Shown here one piece after another: positions 23,435 through 31,366 of a DNA stretch of 64,000 nucleotides (positions are counted from its first letter, which is position 1; each line of letters starts with the position of its first letter). The stretch lies in contig JAGLUW010000004.1 in NCBI GenBank assembly GCA_023134145.1, forward strand, positions 1-64,000. The letters run 5' to 3'. The translations under genes and the position numbers were made by a program. The notes under the pieces are model-generated. The model was not told the origin of the DNA. It ran no database searches and saw only the letters and a program-made list of their open reading frames with translations. This stretch comes from Sulfuriflexus sp. GTDB taxonomy: Bacteria; Pseudomonadota; Gammaproteobacteria; AKS1.

Positions 23435-23468
23435 GGCGATGAGATAGCATTGGAAAAACAATAAAATT

Positions 23469-23503
23469 GGGTACATACTAAATTTGGAAAGTGTGGAAAT
23501 CTT
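23469..23503 (+). repeat. Upstream block shared with first host-attachment gene
   Basis: GGGTACATACTAAATTTGG and the following GAAAGTGTGGAAATCTTATT match the block at 5727-5761 with a few substitutions, mostly transitions. Confidence 0.55.
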
Positions 23504-23524
23504 ATTTTAATAAAGGGGAAGATG

Positions 23525-23968
23525 ATGTCAAAATTCTGGATACTTGTAGCCGATAGTAGTCATGCCCGTTTTTTCACAGCTGATACGGCTTCTGCAGCAT
23601 TGCAGGAGAGAGAAGATTTCGTCCACCCGGAATCACGCCAGCATGCCCGTGATCTTACTAGCGACTTGCCAGGCAAACAGCATGATGCCAATGCTTCCGG
23701 TCACCACGCTACAGATACAACGAGTGATCCGCACGCAGAGGAAGTGATTCATTTTGCCCGAGAGGTTGCCGGTCATTTACGGGAGAAATTAATGAGCAAT
23801 GAATTCTCTCATCTGGTGGTGGTTGCGGAGCCTTCTTTTTTGGGTGCGTTGCGTAATGTGCTTGATGCACAGGTCAAGAAGGTTGTGACACTGGAAATAG
23901 ATAAAAACCTAGTCAAACATTCGCTAGAAGATATTCGTGCGCACTTACCAACGAGCTTGCCTGTTTAA
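23525..23968 (+). CDS. Host attachment family protein (PF10116-like), copy 2
   Basis: 147-residue paralog of the protein at 5783-6226, differing at about a dozen positions (for example VADSSHARFFTADTAS against VANSSHARFFTTDTDS). All family blocks are kept: DLTSDLPGKQHDANASGHH, EVIHFAREVAGHLREK, FSHLVVVAEPSFLGALRN and EIDKNLVKHSLEDI. Two ATGs stand in tandem at 23522 and 23525; the second matches the start of copy 1. GGGGAAG lies just upstream. Nucleotide differences are largely silent, so both copies look maintained by selection. Function in this organism is unknown. Confidence 0.83.
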   Translation: MSKFWILVADSSHARFFTADTASAALQEREDFVHPESRQHARDLTSDLPGKQHDANASGHHATDTTSDPHAEEVIHFAREVAGHLREKLMSNEFSHLVVVAEPSFLGALRNVLDAQVKKVVTLEIDKNLVKHSLEDIRAHLPTSLPV

Positions 23969-24114
23969 GATAAATTGGTTCAGTTCCTTATATTAATATC
24001 CTTTGTCTAGTTGAAATAATAGTACATTTATTGGTATGTTTGCCTAGCTTGCTAGTTGCTGGAAACCGATAATAAGCATCCCTTATAAAATAATAAAAAA
24101 GATAGGGAAGAGAT

Positions 24115-24441
24115 ATGGAAGATTATTTTAATTACTTAGGCGGAATGGTTGGAACCATCACGATTGTCCCATTTTTATTTGTTGCTGCCGTTGCTGGTCC
24201 TTGGATTATATTCTATCAATTACATAATGATAAACTGCAATGGTTATCTAGACTAAGGTGGCCACTTGCCGTGCTAACATTTTTCTCGTGTTTGTTTTTA
24301 TTTATTAGTACTGGTGGCTATATCGGTAGCAAATTTGATTATGCATCACTTGGGATGGGTGCGGGTCTGGTGAGCTTTTACTATGCGTATGATTATTTTA
24401 CTTCATTGCTACCGAGTACTTGCTCGATTGATAATAAATAA
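24115..24441 (+). CDS. Hypothetical membrane protein, 108 aa
   Basis: Unrecognised small inner-membrane protein with three hydrophobic segments: about 12-34 (GTITIVPFLFVAAVAGPWII), 50-68 (PLAVLTFFSCLFLFISTGG) and 78-98 (SLGMGAGLVSFYYAYDYF). There are no conserved catalytic-looking residues. GGGAAGAG directly before the ATG supports the start. It lies between the host-attachment paralog and the convergent 74-aa gene. Confidence 0.55.
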   Translation: MEDYFNYLGGMVGTITIVPFLFVAAVAGPWIIFYQLHNDKLQWLSRLRWPLAVLTFFSCLFLFISTGGYIGSKFDYASLGMGAGLVSFYYAYDYFTSLLPSTCSIDNK

Positions 24442-24462
24442 TGAAGTTATAGTTTAGCTGCT

Positions 24463-24687
24463 CTAGTCGAGTGCTGGGCCAAGAGCAAAATCGATAATCT
24501 CAATGTCATGGTCTTCTAGCATGGCGGCAATGTCATCCCAGCCATAATCAGGATTTTCTTCTTCAACCTGCGCAATTAGGCCGGTGATATGGCGGTACGC
24601 TTCATGTTGTTCAAAATCTTTTGGGATTCTGACTAAACGAATAGATGAATATTTGTGTGCAGGGAGTATCACGTAGCGGTTGCTCAT
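24463..24687 (-). CDS. Hypothetical protein, 74 aa
   Basis: Small acidic soluble protein of unknown family: MSNRYVILPAHKYSSIRLVR, a helix HEAYRHITGLIAQVEEENPD, then DDIAAMLEDHDIEIIDFALG. The frame is open further upstream to 24738, but the ATG at 24687 has AGGA nine bases upstream and gives a cleaner N-terminus. A degenerate copy of its last 12 codons lies at 23399-23434. Confidence 0.55.
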   Translation of the reverse strand: MSNRYVILPAHKYSSIRLVRIPKDFEQHEAYRHITGLIAQVEEENPDYGWDDIAAMLEDHDIEIIDFALGPALD

Positions 24688-24813
24688 TACTGTTAGTCCT
24701 GTCATGTGATTATGGTTTTTGATAAGACTACACTGCATATATCTGGACGCATAGTATTTTTAATAAAGAAATAACTGCCTATCTTTAATGATATAGAGCC
24801 ATATAATAAGTGT

Positions 24814-25506
24814 ATGGATGAAAATAGACTGCAATTTCTATATGGCGATCGAGAACTATTAATTGAGATAGGAGATCTCTTTTTGGCTCCGGTTGATGTC
24901 ATTGTGAATGCTGCTAATGGTGGCTTGTCGCACGGTGGTGGTGTGGCTGGGCAATTTATTGAACGCGGTGGTGAGATCATTCAGCAAGAGAGTGATCAAT
25001 TTATAAAAGAACATGGTGAATTGGAAACCGGTATGGTGGCACTGACCTCGGCAGGTTCGTTGCCTTATCAGGCTGTGTTGCATGCGGTGGGCCCTCGGAT
25101 GGGTGAAGGTGATGAGCAGGAAAAGGTCAGGCTATCGGTGTCACGTAGTTTAAAGTTGTGCAATATGCATGACTGGGATTCCGTTGCCTTTCCCGCTATT
25201 AGCATGGGCATTTTTGGTGTGCCGGTCGATGTGGTTGCGAAAGGTTTTTTCCATGCCATTTCTTCTTTTTGGGATGCAAGGCTGGATGAGTCACCCAGTA
25301 AGATTATTATTTGCCTTACCAAAGATAGTTTTCAGTCTTTCAGGGATGCCTTTAATGAGGCGGCAAAGATACCGGGAGAGGCAGAGCAAAAACTGCAACC
25401 AATAAGCAAGGATGAAAGTGAGGTGGCAACCGGTATTGTTAGTTTGGATGAGGATGACATCTCTGCACTAGAAGATGACGATGATGTTAATGGCTGGTTT
25501 AAATAA
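24814..25506 (+). CDS. Macrodomain protein with acidic C-terminal tail
   Basis: 230-residue protein. Residues about 15-185 form a macrodomain, a fold that binds ADP-ribose and often hydrolyses ADP-ribosylated substrates or O-acetyl-ADP-ribose. Motifs: VDVIVNAANGGLSHGGGVAG (residues about 27-46, the NAAN and glycine-rich loop), GMVALTSAGSLPYQAVLHAV, and the second glycine loop PAISMGIFGVPVDV. The extra ending of about 45 residues is strongly acidic (SLDEDDISALEDDDDVNGWF). The domain resembles YmdB/TARG-like macrodomains; no ADP-ribosyltransferase or toxin partner is adjacent. The start has only a weak ribosome binding site. Confidence 0.85.
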   Translation: MDENRLQFLYGDRELLIEIGDLFLAPVDVIVNAANGGLSHGGGVAGQFIERGGEIIQQESDQFIKEHGELETGMVALTSAGSLPYQAVLHAVGPRMGEGDEQEKVRLSVSRSLKLCNMHDWDSVAFPAISMGIFGVPVDVVAKGFFHAISSFWDARLDESPSKIIICLTKDSFQSFRDAFNEAAKIPGEAEQKLQPISKDESEVATGIVSLDEDDISALEDDDDVNGWFK

Positions 25507-25678
25507 AAAGATAAAGAGTTAGTGGCATACCTTAGATTTATTCCATATTAGAATGTCCTGATGAAGCTGTTTTTTCTGTTCCTGGATTGTAAAGAAGATG
25601 TTGTAGCGTTATTCTTTTTATTATAAATCGAGGGCAGAGAAGTTTTTGCCTATAGCTAGTTTAGCGAGGTATCTCCTA

Positions 25679-26947
25679 ATGAAACATATCCAGCAGTTGA
25701 GTCTTTTATTCTCGGTGTTTTTAGCAAGCACATCATTGTTTGCTGCTGCACCTGCAAATGATCTAGTGCCAGATCATTATATTGTTATCTTGTCGGCTGA
25801 CTCTAATCCGGCCAGTGTGGCTAATGAGATGGCGGTGAAACATGGTTTGTCGGTACGTCATGTTTACCGATATGCATTGAATGGTTTTGCTGCGCGTATC
25901 CCCGCTGGGCGGTTAGCCGTGTTACAGCGTGATTCACGTGTTACCTCAGTAAGTCCGGATGCATATGTCAGTATTAACAAGAAATGTGCGACACCACCAT
26001 GTAAGGGTGGCGGCGGTGGTGAAGAGCCACCTCCAACAGTTAATCCGCAAGTTACGCCAACCGGTGTATTACGTATTAATGGTGATCTTAGTAGTACCTT
26101 AGCCGGTAATGGCAGTGGCAGTGTTGATGTAGATGTTGCGGTGATTGATTCCGGTATTTCAAACCATGCAGATCTAAACATTGCCGGTGGTATTAATTGC
26201 TCAAAGGGCAGAGCTAGCAAGTTTGCTGATGGTAACGGCCATGGCACACATGTTTCGGGCACGGTGGCAGCAAGGGATAATGATCTTGGTGTTGTGGGCG
26301 TGGCACCGGGTGCGCGTTTGTGGGCAGTGCGTGTGCTCAATAATGCTGGCAGTGGTTTTACCTCGGATGTAATTTGCGGCATTGATTATGTGACGGCCAA
26401 CGCGGATGTGATCGAGGTTGCCAACATGAGTTTGGGTGGCGGAGGTTCCGATACCGGTTGTAGTGGTGATGCCTATCATCAGGCAATTTGTAACTCGGTT
26501 GCTGCGGGTGTGACTTATGTTGTTGCTGCGGGGAATGAAGCTGACGATGCGTCGAACCATCGCCCTGCTGCTTTTGATGAAGTTATTACCGTTTCTGCCT
26601 TAGCTGACTTTGATGGTGAACGTGGTGGACTCGGTAGCCCAACTTGTCGAGCAGACGAGGATGATACCTTTGCCAACTTTAGTAACTTTGGGGCCGATGT
26701 AGATATTATTGCCCCTGGTGTTTGTATTCGTTCAACCTGGAATGATGGTGCTTATAATACGATTAGTGGTACATCAATGGCATCACCGCATGTTGCGGGT
26801 GCAGCGGCCTTATATAAAGCAGCTAACCCTACTGCAAGCCCGTTAGATGTAAAGGCAGCATTAATGGCGAGTGGTAGTAATGACTGGAATAGTGATGATG
26901 ATCCAGATGGTATGAAGGAGTCCTTATTGGATATCAGCGGGTTTTAG
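25679..26947 (+). CDS. Secreted subtilisin-like serine protease (S8)
   Basis: 422-residue exported protease. A signal peptide covers about 1-24, an I9 propeptide about 28-98 (DHYIVILSADSN... SVSPDAYVSI), then a Gly/Pro linker (PCKGGGGGEEPPPT) and the S8 catalytic domain (about 125-420). The triad is Asp157 in VAVIDSGISNHADL, His188 in GNGHGTHVSGTVAA and Ser366 in SGTSMASPHVAGAAAL; the oxyanion asparagine is in VVAAGNEADD. A TTG start further upstream (25646) would add 11 residues before the signal peptide, so the ATG at 25679, with GAGGT 9 bases upstream, is better. There is no C-terminal anchor. A terminator follows at once. Confidence 0.93.
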   Translation: MKHIQQLSLLFSVFLASTSLFAAAPANDLVPDHYIVILSADSNPASVANEMAVKHGLSVRHVYRYALNGFAARIPAGRLAVLQRDSRVTSVSPDAYVSINKKCATPPCKGGGGGEEPPPTVNPQVTPTGVLRINGDLSSTLAGNGSGSVDVDVAVIDSGISNHADLNIAGGINCSKGRASKFADGNGHGTHVSGTVAARDNDLGVVGVAPGARLWAVRVLNNAGSGFTSDVICGIDYVTANADVIEVANMSLGGGGSDTGCSGDAYHQAICNSVAAGVTYVVAAGNEADDASNHRPAAFDEVITVSALADFDGERGGLGSPTCRADEDDTFANFSNFGADVDIIAPGVCIRSTWNDGAYNTISGTSMASPHVAGAAALYKAANPTASPLDVKAALMASGSNDWNSDDDPDGMKESLLDISGF

Positions 26948-26964
26948 TTCCGCGCTACATATTC

Positions 26965-26990
26965 AAAATACCCGCATATGCGGGTATTTT
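26965..26990 (+). terminator. Intrinsic terminator after the secreted protease
   Basis: AAAATACCCGCATATGCGGG then TATTTTTTT: a perfect stem with a T-tract, 18 bases after the stop codon. Confidence 0.9.
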
Positions 26991-27006
26991 TTTATCTGGC
27001 TTTAAT

Positions 27007-27050
27007 GATGTTAGAGTTAGTAGCATGAGATGTTAGAGTTAGTAGCATGA
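27007..27050. repeat. Tandem direct repeat, 2 x 22 bp
   Basis: The 22-base unit (gatgttagagttagtagcat plus ga) occurs twice without mismatch, between the protease terminator and the DUF2238 gene. A recent slippage or duplication event. Confidence 0.85.
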
Positions 27051-27093
27051 AAGGAAATATTTCAATAAAAAATAGCTAGCAATAGCAACGAAT

Positions 27094-27693
27094 TTGGGAT
27101 GGATAGTGTTTAAAAAGTATCTGGTAGTGGTTTTTATTCTGATCTGGATTGCATTGGCGATTAATCCTATTGATCGCGGTATCTGGATGCTAGAGAATCT
27201 GGTTGTTGTCACTATTTTCCCAGCGGTTCTTTGGTTAGATAAAAAATATAATTTTACAAATTTCACTTTCCTCTGTTTGACGGTTTTCGTTGTATTACAT
27301 CTATTTGGTGCACACCTGACCTACGAGAAGATGGCTTATTTTACCTGGCTATCGGATTTATTTGGCCTGCAAAGAAATTATTATGACCAGATTGTGCATT
27401 TCCTGTTTGGTTTATTGGTATTTATGTCGTTTTATGAAATATCTTTGCGTCAGGGCTTATCACGAAAATTAAGTTATCTGATTGCTTTTCTTTTTATATC
27501 AAGCATTAGCTCCTGGTATGAGATTTTGGAATGGTTTGCAATGGCTGCCTTCTGTGATGCGACTGACTGTGTAGCTCTTATCACTCAAGGAGATGAATGG
27601 GATGCGCAAAAGGATATGCTATACGCTATTTTTGGAGCACTTATTACTATGACGCTACATAGTGCAAAAGGAATAGAAACAAGCCGTCACTGA
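27094..27693 (+). CDS. DUF2238/YjdF-family inner-membrane protein
   Basis: 199-residue polytopic membrane protein of the DUF2238 (YjdF) family. About six hydrophobic segments are visible. Family landmarks are [20 protein letters not shown], the [20 protein letters not shown] block with the conserved Y-D-x-x-[17 protein letters not shown], and [19 protein letters not shown] with the Asp-Gln-Asp group. These charged residues inside membrane helices suggest an enzymatic or transport role, not known. The frame begins with TTG at 27094; a GTG at 27106 with GGGAT upstream is an alternative start and keeps the first helix. It precedes the kinase/phosphatase/glycosyltransferase operon by 32 bases. 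Confidence 0.78.
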   Translation: MGWIVFKKYLVVVFILIWIALAINPIDRGIWMLENLVVVTIFPAVLWLDKKYNFTNFTFLCLTVFVVLHLFGAHLTYEKMAYFTWLSDLFGLQRNYYDQIVHFLFGLLVFMSFYEISLRQGLSRKLSYLIAFLFISSISSWYEILEWFAMAAFCDATDCVALITQGDEWDAQKDMLYAIFGALITMTLHSAKGIETSRH

Positions 27694-27725
27694 TACAAGT
27701 TCATTCTGTTAAGATTACCTTCAAT

Positions 27726-28697
27726 ATGAATCACGATTTTCAAGAAACGATACGTGAAGCTACCCATGCGGATGAGTTATTCCATATAGAAGACATTCAG
27801 TCTCTATGGAGTGGTTACGGCAAGATCATGCGCTATGGTCTTCGTGGTGGTTCTTGCGAACGGGTTGTTGTTAAACACGTTAAATTGCCAGATCAGGCAC
27901 ATCATCCACGTGGCTGGAATACCGATCTTTCTCACCAACGCAAAATGAAATCTTATCAGGTAGAAAGTGTCTGGTATCGTGATTTTGGTAGTGCCTGTGA
28001 TGATTCTTGTCGCATTCCCCATTGTCTGGCGTTGGAGTCGGATGATGATGAATTCTTGATGGTCTTTGAAGATCTGGATGCCAGTGGTTATCCCGTGCGT
28101 AAGAATTCGCTATCGATGGCTCAGATGCAGGTTTGCTTGTCTTGGCTAGCAAACTTTCATGCGACTTTTATAGGCCAAACACCTGTGGGATTATGGCCGA
28201 TAGGCACTTACTGGCATTTGGATACTCGCCCTGATGAATTGGCAGTACTGGAAGATACCAAGTTAAAGAATGCAGCTGCGCAGATTGATACACGTTTGAA
28301 TAATGCGCGTTATCAGACCCTCGTACATGGCGATGCCAAACTGGCGAATTTTTGCTTCTCAGAGGATGGAGATAAGGTGGCCGCAGTTGATTTTCAATAC
28401 GTCGGTGGCGGTTGTGGCATGAAGGATGTCGTTTATTTTATTGGTAGTTGTTTGCATGACGCTGACTGTGAACGTTATGAAACAGAATTGCTTGATTACT
28501 ATTTTTCTCAGTTGAGAGACGCACTGGAAAAACGTAATAGTGAGATTGATCTAGATGACATTGAGCAAGAATGGCGTGATCTTTACCCTGTTGCATGGAC
28601 TGATTTTCATCGTTTCTTAAAAGGTTGGAGTCCAGGGCATTGGAAAATTAATAGTTACAGCGAAAAACTGGCTAATCAGGTCTTGGCAGAATTATAG
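27726..28697 (+). CDS. APH/choline-kinase-like phosphotransferase
   Basis: 323-residue soluble kinase-like protein of the aminoglycoside phosphotransferase/ecdysteroid-kinase-like superfamily. The N-lobe has [15 protein letters not shown] with the ATP-binding lysine, and [16 protein letters not shown] is the hinge. The catalytic loop is [13 protein letters not shown] (H-G-D...N) and the metal-binding motif is [11 protein letters not shown]. These match family catalytic residues, so it is probably active, phosphorylating a small alcohol or sugar. It is two bases from the next gene (an IMPase-family phosphatase) and close to a glycosyltransferase. A resistance role is unlikely from this context. 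Confidence 0.78.
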   Translation: MNHDFQETIREATHADELFHIEDIQSLWSGYGKIMRYGLRGGSCERVVVKHVKLPDQAHHPRGWNTDLSHQRKMKSYQVESVWYRDFGSACDDSCRIPHCLALESDDDEFLMVFEDLDASGYPVRKNSLSMAQMQVCLSWLANFHATFIGQTPVGLWPIGTYWHLDTRPDELAVLEDTKLKNAAAQIDTRLNNARYQTLVHGDAKLANFCFSEDGDKVAAVDFQYVGGGCGMKDVVYFIGSCLHDADCERYETELLDYYFSQLRDALEKRNSEIDLDDIEQEWRDLYPVAWTDFHRFLKGWSPGHWKINSYSEKLANQVLAEL

Positions 28698-28699
28698 CT

Positions 28700-29590
28700 A
28701 TGCAACTGACACCTGAAAATCTTACCTCCCTTTCTGAATGTGCTATTAACGCAGCGAAACAAGCAGGTGCATTGATTTCAAGTTATGCGAATAAATCGGT
28801 AGCGGTTGAACATAAAGAAGGTGGTGACAGTATTGCATCACAGGTTGTTACTGAAGTTGATCTGCTTAGTGAAAAAATTATTACTAAAGTACTTTTACCA
28901 ACTTGCGAGAAATATGACCTTGCCTTATTAACCGAAGAGAGCGAAGACGACAGAGAGCGGCTTGAAAAAGATTATTTCTGGTGTGTTGACCCTATGGACG
29001 GCACGCTCGCTTTTACTGAATCAACCTCCGGGTATTCTGTTTCTATTGCTCTGGTATCGAAATCAGGAGAGCCGATAATTGGCGTTGTCTATGACCCAGT
29101 AACGCATACTTTATATTCAGCAGTGAAGGGGCAAGGTGTCTCGCGTAATGGTAAACCATGGACTCTTACTTCTACATCGATACAGGACAAGTCGTTAACT
29201 CTGGTTTGTGATCGGGGTTTTGTTGAAAAGCCTTACTATGCAGATGTATGCAAGGCACTTGAACCGATTGCAATTAATTATGGTTATTCAGGCCTACAGA
29301 CACAGGAAAAGAATGGCGCGGTATTGAATGCCTGCTTTGTATTAGAGAATCCAGCTGCTATTTATTTTAAATTCCCGAAACCGGAACAAGGTGGCGGTAG
29401 TTTGTGGGATTTTGCGGCAAGTGCGGCACTTTTTCATGAACTGGGGTTCATCGCAACAGACTTTTATGGTGATTCGCTAGATTTGAATAGAGCCGATTCA
29501 ACGTATATGAATCACAGAGGTGTGCTCTTTACTATGGATCAATCACTAGCTACTGAAATTCAGAAGCTAGTGAGATTGCTTAATAAATGA
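28700..29590 (+). CDS. Inositol monophosphatase/CysQ-family phosphatase
   Basis: 296-residue Mg-dependent, lithium-sensitive-type phosphatase of the IMPase/3'(2'),5'-bisphosphate nucleotidase superfamily. Metal-binding motifs: LLTEESEDD (the E-E motif, about residue 77), DPMDGTLAF (about 98-106, motif DPxDGT) and SLWDFAASAALFHELG (WD motif). The middle stretch GVVYDPVTHTLYSAVKGQG is typical. Substrate choice between inositol-phosphate, PAP and a sugar bisphosphate cannot be read. It starts two bases after the kinase and overlaps the glycosyltransferase by ATGA (29587-29590), so it is translationally coupled to it. Confidence 0.85.
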   Translation: MQLTPENLTSLSECAINAAKQAGALISSYANKSVAVEHKEGGDSIASQVVTEVDLLSEKIITKVLLPTCEKYDLALLTEESEDDRERLEKDYFWCVDPMDGTLAFTESTSGYSVSIALVSKSGEPIIGVVYDPVTHTLYSAVKGQGVSRNGKPWTLTSTSIQDKSLTLVCDRGFVEKPYYADVCKALEPIAINYGYSGLQTQEKNGAVLNACFVLENPAAIYFKFPKPEQGGGSLWDFAASAALFHELGFIATDFYGDSLDLNRADSTYMNHRGVLFTMDQSLATEIQKLVRLLNK

Positions 29591-30807
29591 AAAAGATCTT
29601 GGTCATTGGTTATGTGTGGCCTGAGCCGAATTCATCAGCGGCAGGTCGGTATATGATGTCGATCTTGCGTTTGTTTAGGCAACAAGATTGGCAGGTTGAA
29701 TTTGCAACACCCGCGCAACCCACCGATCACATGATTGATCTGGCTAGTGAAGGTATTACAAGTCAGGAGATAAAACTTAATTGTGATAGCTTTGATACGT
29801 ATGTTGCGGAATATCAACCTGATATCGTAATGTTTGATCGTTTCATGATGGAAGAGCAATTTTCATGGCGGGTTGAGAAACAATGTCCTGATGCCCTTAA
29901 GATATTAGATACCGAAGATCTGCAGTGCTTACGACAAGCACGTCATGAAGCCGTTAAAGCCGATCGGGATATGACACAAGTCGATCTTTTTAGTGATATT
30001 GCTAAACGTGAAATAGCAGCCATTCTTCGCTGCGATCTTTCTTTGATTATCTCTAGTTATGAAATGGAATTGTTAACTAAGACATTTAAGGTTGATGCCA
30101 ATTTATTACATCATCTACCTTTTATGGTTGAACTTGAAACTTGCCCAGACCAAACAAAATCATATTCTGAACGACAAGACTTTATAAGTATTGGTAATTT
30201 TCGTCATGCACCCAATTGGGATGCGGTATTGCAGTTGCAAAAGATCTGGCCATTGATTCGAAAAAAATTACCAGAAGCTGAATTACATATTTATGGTGCC
30301 TATCCGCCACCTAAGGCGACTGCCTTAAATAATTCCAAAACGGGTTTTCTAATTAAAGGCTGGGCTAAAGATGCCTTAGCCGTAATGGAACAATCTCGAA
30401 TCTGCTTGGCACCATTACGCTTTGGTGCAGGTATTAAAGGGAAATTATTAGAAGCAATAATTATGCAAACACCTAGCGTGACCACTTCTGTTGGTAGTGA
30501 AGGTATGCGTCAAGATGAACCTTGGGCGGGGATAATTAAGGATGATTGGCAAGAATTCGCAGATGCAGCAGTTAACCTATATAACGATCAACAAGCTTGG
30601 ACTAAAGCACAACAGCATGGGACTTCTCTATTAAAATCATACTATGATGCTAAGCAGTTAAGCGAAAAATTAATTACAAGAATAAAGAATATAGAAGACA
30701 ATTTATCTGAACACCGTTCAAATAACTTTACTGGCAGCATGCTTAAGCATCATTCGATGGCGAGTACTAAATATATGTCGCAGTGGATTGCTTTAAAAAA
30801 CAAATAA
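29587..30807 (+). CDS. Glycosyltransferase, GT4-like (group 1)
   Basis: 406-residue GT-B-fold glycosyltransferase. The N-terminal half starts MKKILVIGYVWPEPNSSAAG, typical of acceptor-binding domains. The C-terminal half has DFISIGNFRHAPNWDAVLQL, ELHIYGAYPP, AVMEQSRICLAPLRFGAGIK and GKLLEAIIMQTPSVTTSVGS, the E-x7-E-like nucleotide-sugar site of GT4 enzymes. The last 50 residues (NIEDNLSEHRSNNFTGSMLK) are extra. It overlaps the phosphatase gene by four bases. With the kinase and phosphatase, it suggests synthesis of a small glycoconjugate or envelope sugar. No polymerase or flippase is adjacent. Donor and acceptor are unknown. Confidence 0.83.
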   Translation: MKKILVIGYVWPEPNSSAAGRYMMSILRLFRQQDWQVEFATPAQPTDHMIDLASEGITSQEIKLNCDSFDTYVAEYQPDIVMFDRFMMEEQFSWRVEKQCPDALKILDTEDLQCLRQARHEAVKADRDMTQVDLFSDIAKREIAAILRCDLSLIISSYEMELLTKTFKVDANLLHHLPFMVELETCPDQTKSYSERQDFISIGNFRHAPNWDAVLQLQKIWPLIRKKLPEAELHIYGAYPPPKATALNNSKTGFLIKGWAKDALAVMEQSRICLAPLRFGAGIKGKLLEAIIMQTPSVTTSVGSEGMRQDEPWAGIIKDDWQEFADAAVNLYNDQQAWTKAQQHGTSLLKSYYDAKQLSEKLITRIKNIEDNLSEHRSNNFTGSMLKHHSMASTKYMSQWIALKNK

Positions 30808-30839
30808 GCTACAAAATAAACTTAAATCATGAGGGGTTA

Positions 30840-30866
30840 ATGAATACTCCTTATGTATTATTATGA
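30840..30866 (+). other. 8-codon leader ORF ahead of the cupin gene
   Basis: ATG AAT ACT CCT TAT GTA TTA TTA TGA encodes MNTPYVLL and is preceded by GAGGGG, a strong ribosome binding site. The cupin ATG at 30873 lies just after it and has no binding site of its own, so the leader may couple translation. It may also be a chance frame. Confidence 0.3.
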
Positions 30867-30872
30867 CTGAAC

Positions 30873-31289
30873 ATGATTGATGAATTATCTATGAGTAAAG
30901 ATGCACCGAATACAGTAAATAGTGAAACCAGTGCAATATGGCAGAATCATATTTCGATACCAGATACACCAGAAGGATTCACACTGCGTACAACCTACCC
31001 AACAAATGAGAATGGTGCAGAAGTTATGCTCGAGTGCTGGGAAGCGGGTTCGGCTGAGCCAATACATTCACATCCGGGTGATGATATGACGGTCGTCATT
31101 GAAGGAAGAATGGAAATTCAATTTTTCACCAAAACAGATTCTGGTTTGGTTAAAGATGGCGAGGTGCTTATTTTAAATAAGGGCGATACAGGTTATATCA
31201 AAGCGGGTCGAATTCATGATGCAAAGTATGTAGAAGAATGTAAGCTGGTTTACGTACACGATAAGGCCTTTGGATTTACTGCGGAATAA
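30873..31289 (+). CDS. Cupin-domain protein
   Basis: 138-residue single-domain cupin (beta-barrel, often metal-binding). Motif 1 is recognisable in PIHSHPGDDMTVVIEGRMEI (H-x-H...E-G), and motif 2 in ILNKGDTGYIKAGRIHDAKY (G-D...P/A-G-x-x-H). Metal ligands would be the two His, a Glu/Asp and the late His. The enzymatic role is unknown. Two starts are possible, 30873 and 30891 (MSKDAPN); neither has a clear ribosome binding site, but a short leader ORF with a strong one lies just upstream. It may be transcribed with the preceding operon. Confidence 0.75.
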   Translation: MIDELSMSKDAPNTVNSETSAIWQNHISIPDTPEGFTLRTTYPTNENGAEVMLECWEAGSAEPIHSHPGDDMTVVIEGRMEIQFFTKTDSGLVKDGEVLILNKGDTGYIKAGRIHDAKYVEECKLVYVHDKAFGFTAE

Positions 31290-31366
31290 CAGTAGAAGTT
31301 TAAATTGCTTCAAAACAGAGAGATTAGCTTTCCCTAAATAGACGTTTATAAATTATACTCTCCAGT

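Noticed and set aside
26201-26560. Open frame of 119 codons on the minus strand
   Set aside because: It lies wholly inside the S8 protease domain; its residues are the mirror of conserved catalytic motifs and no start signal is seen.
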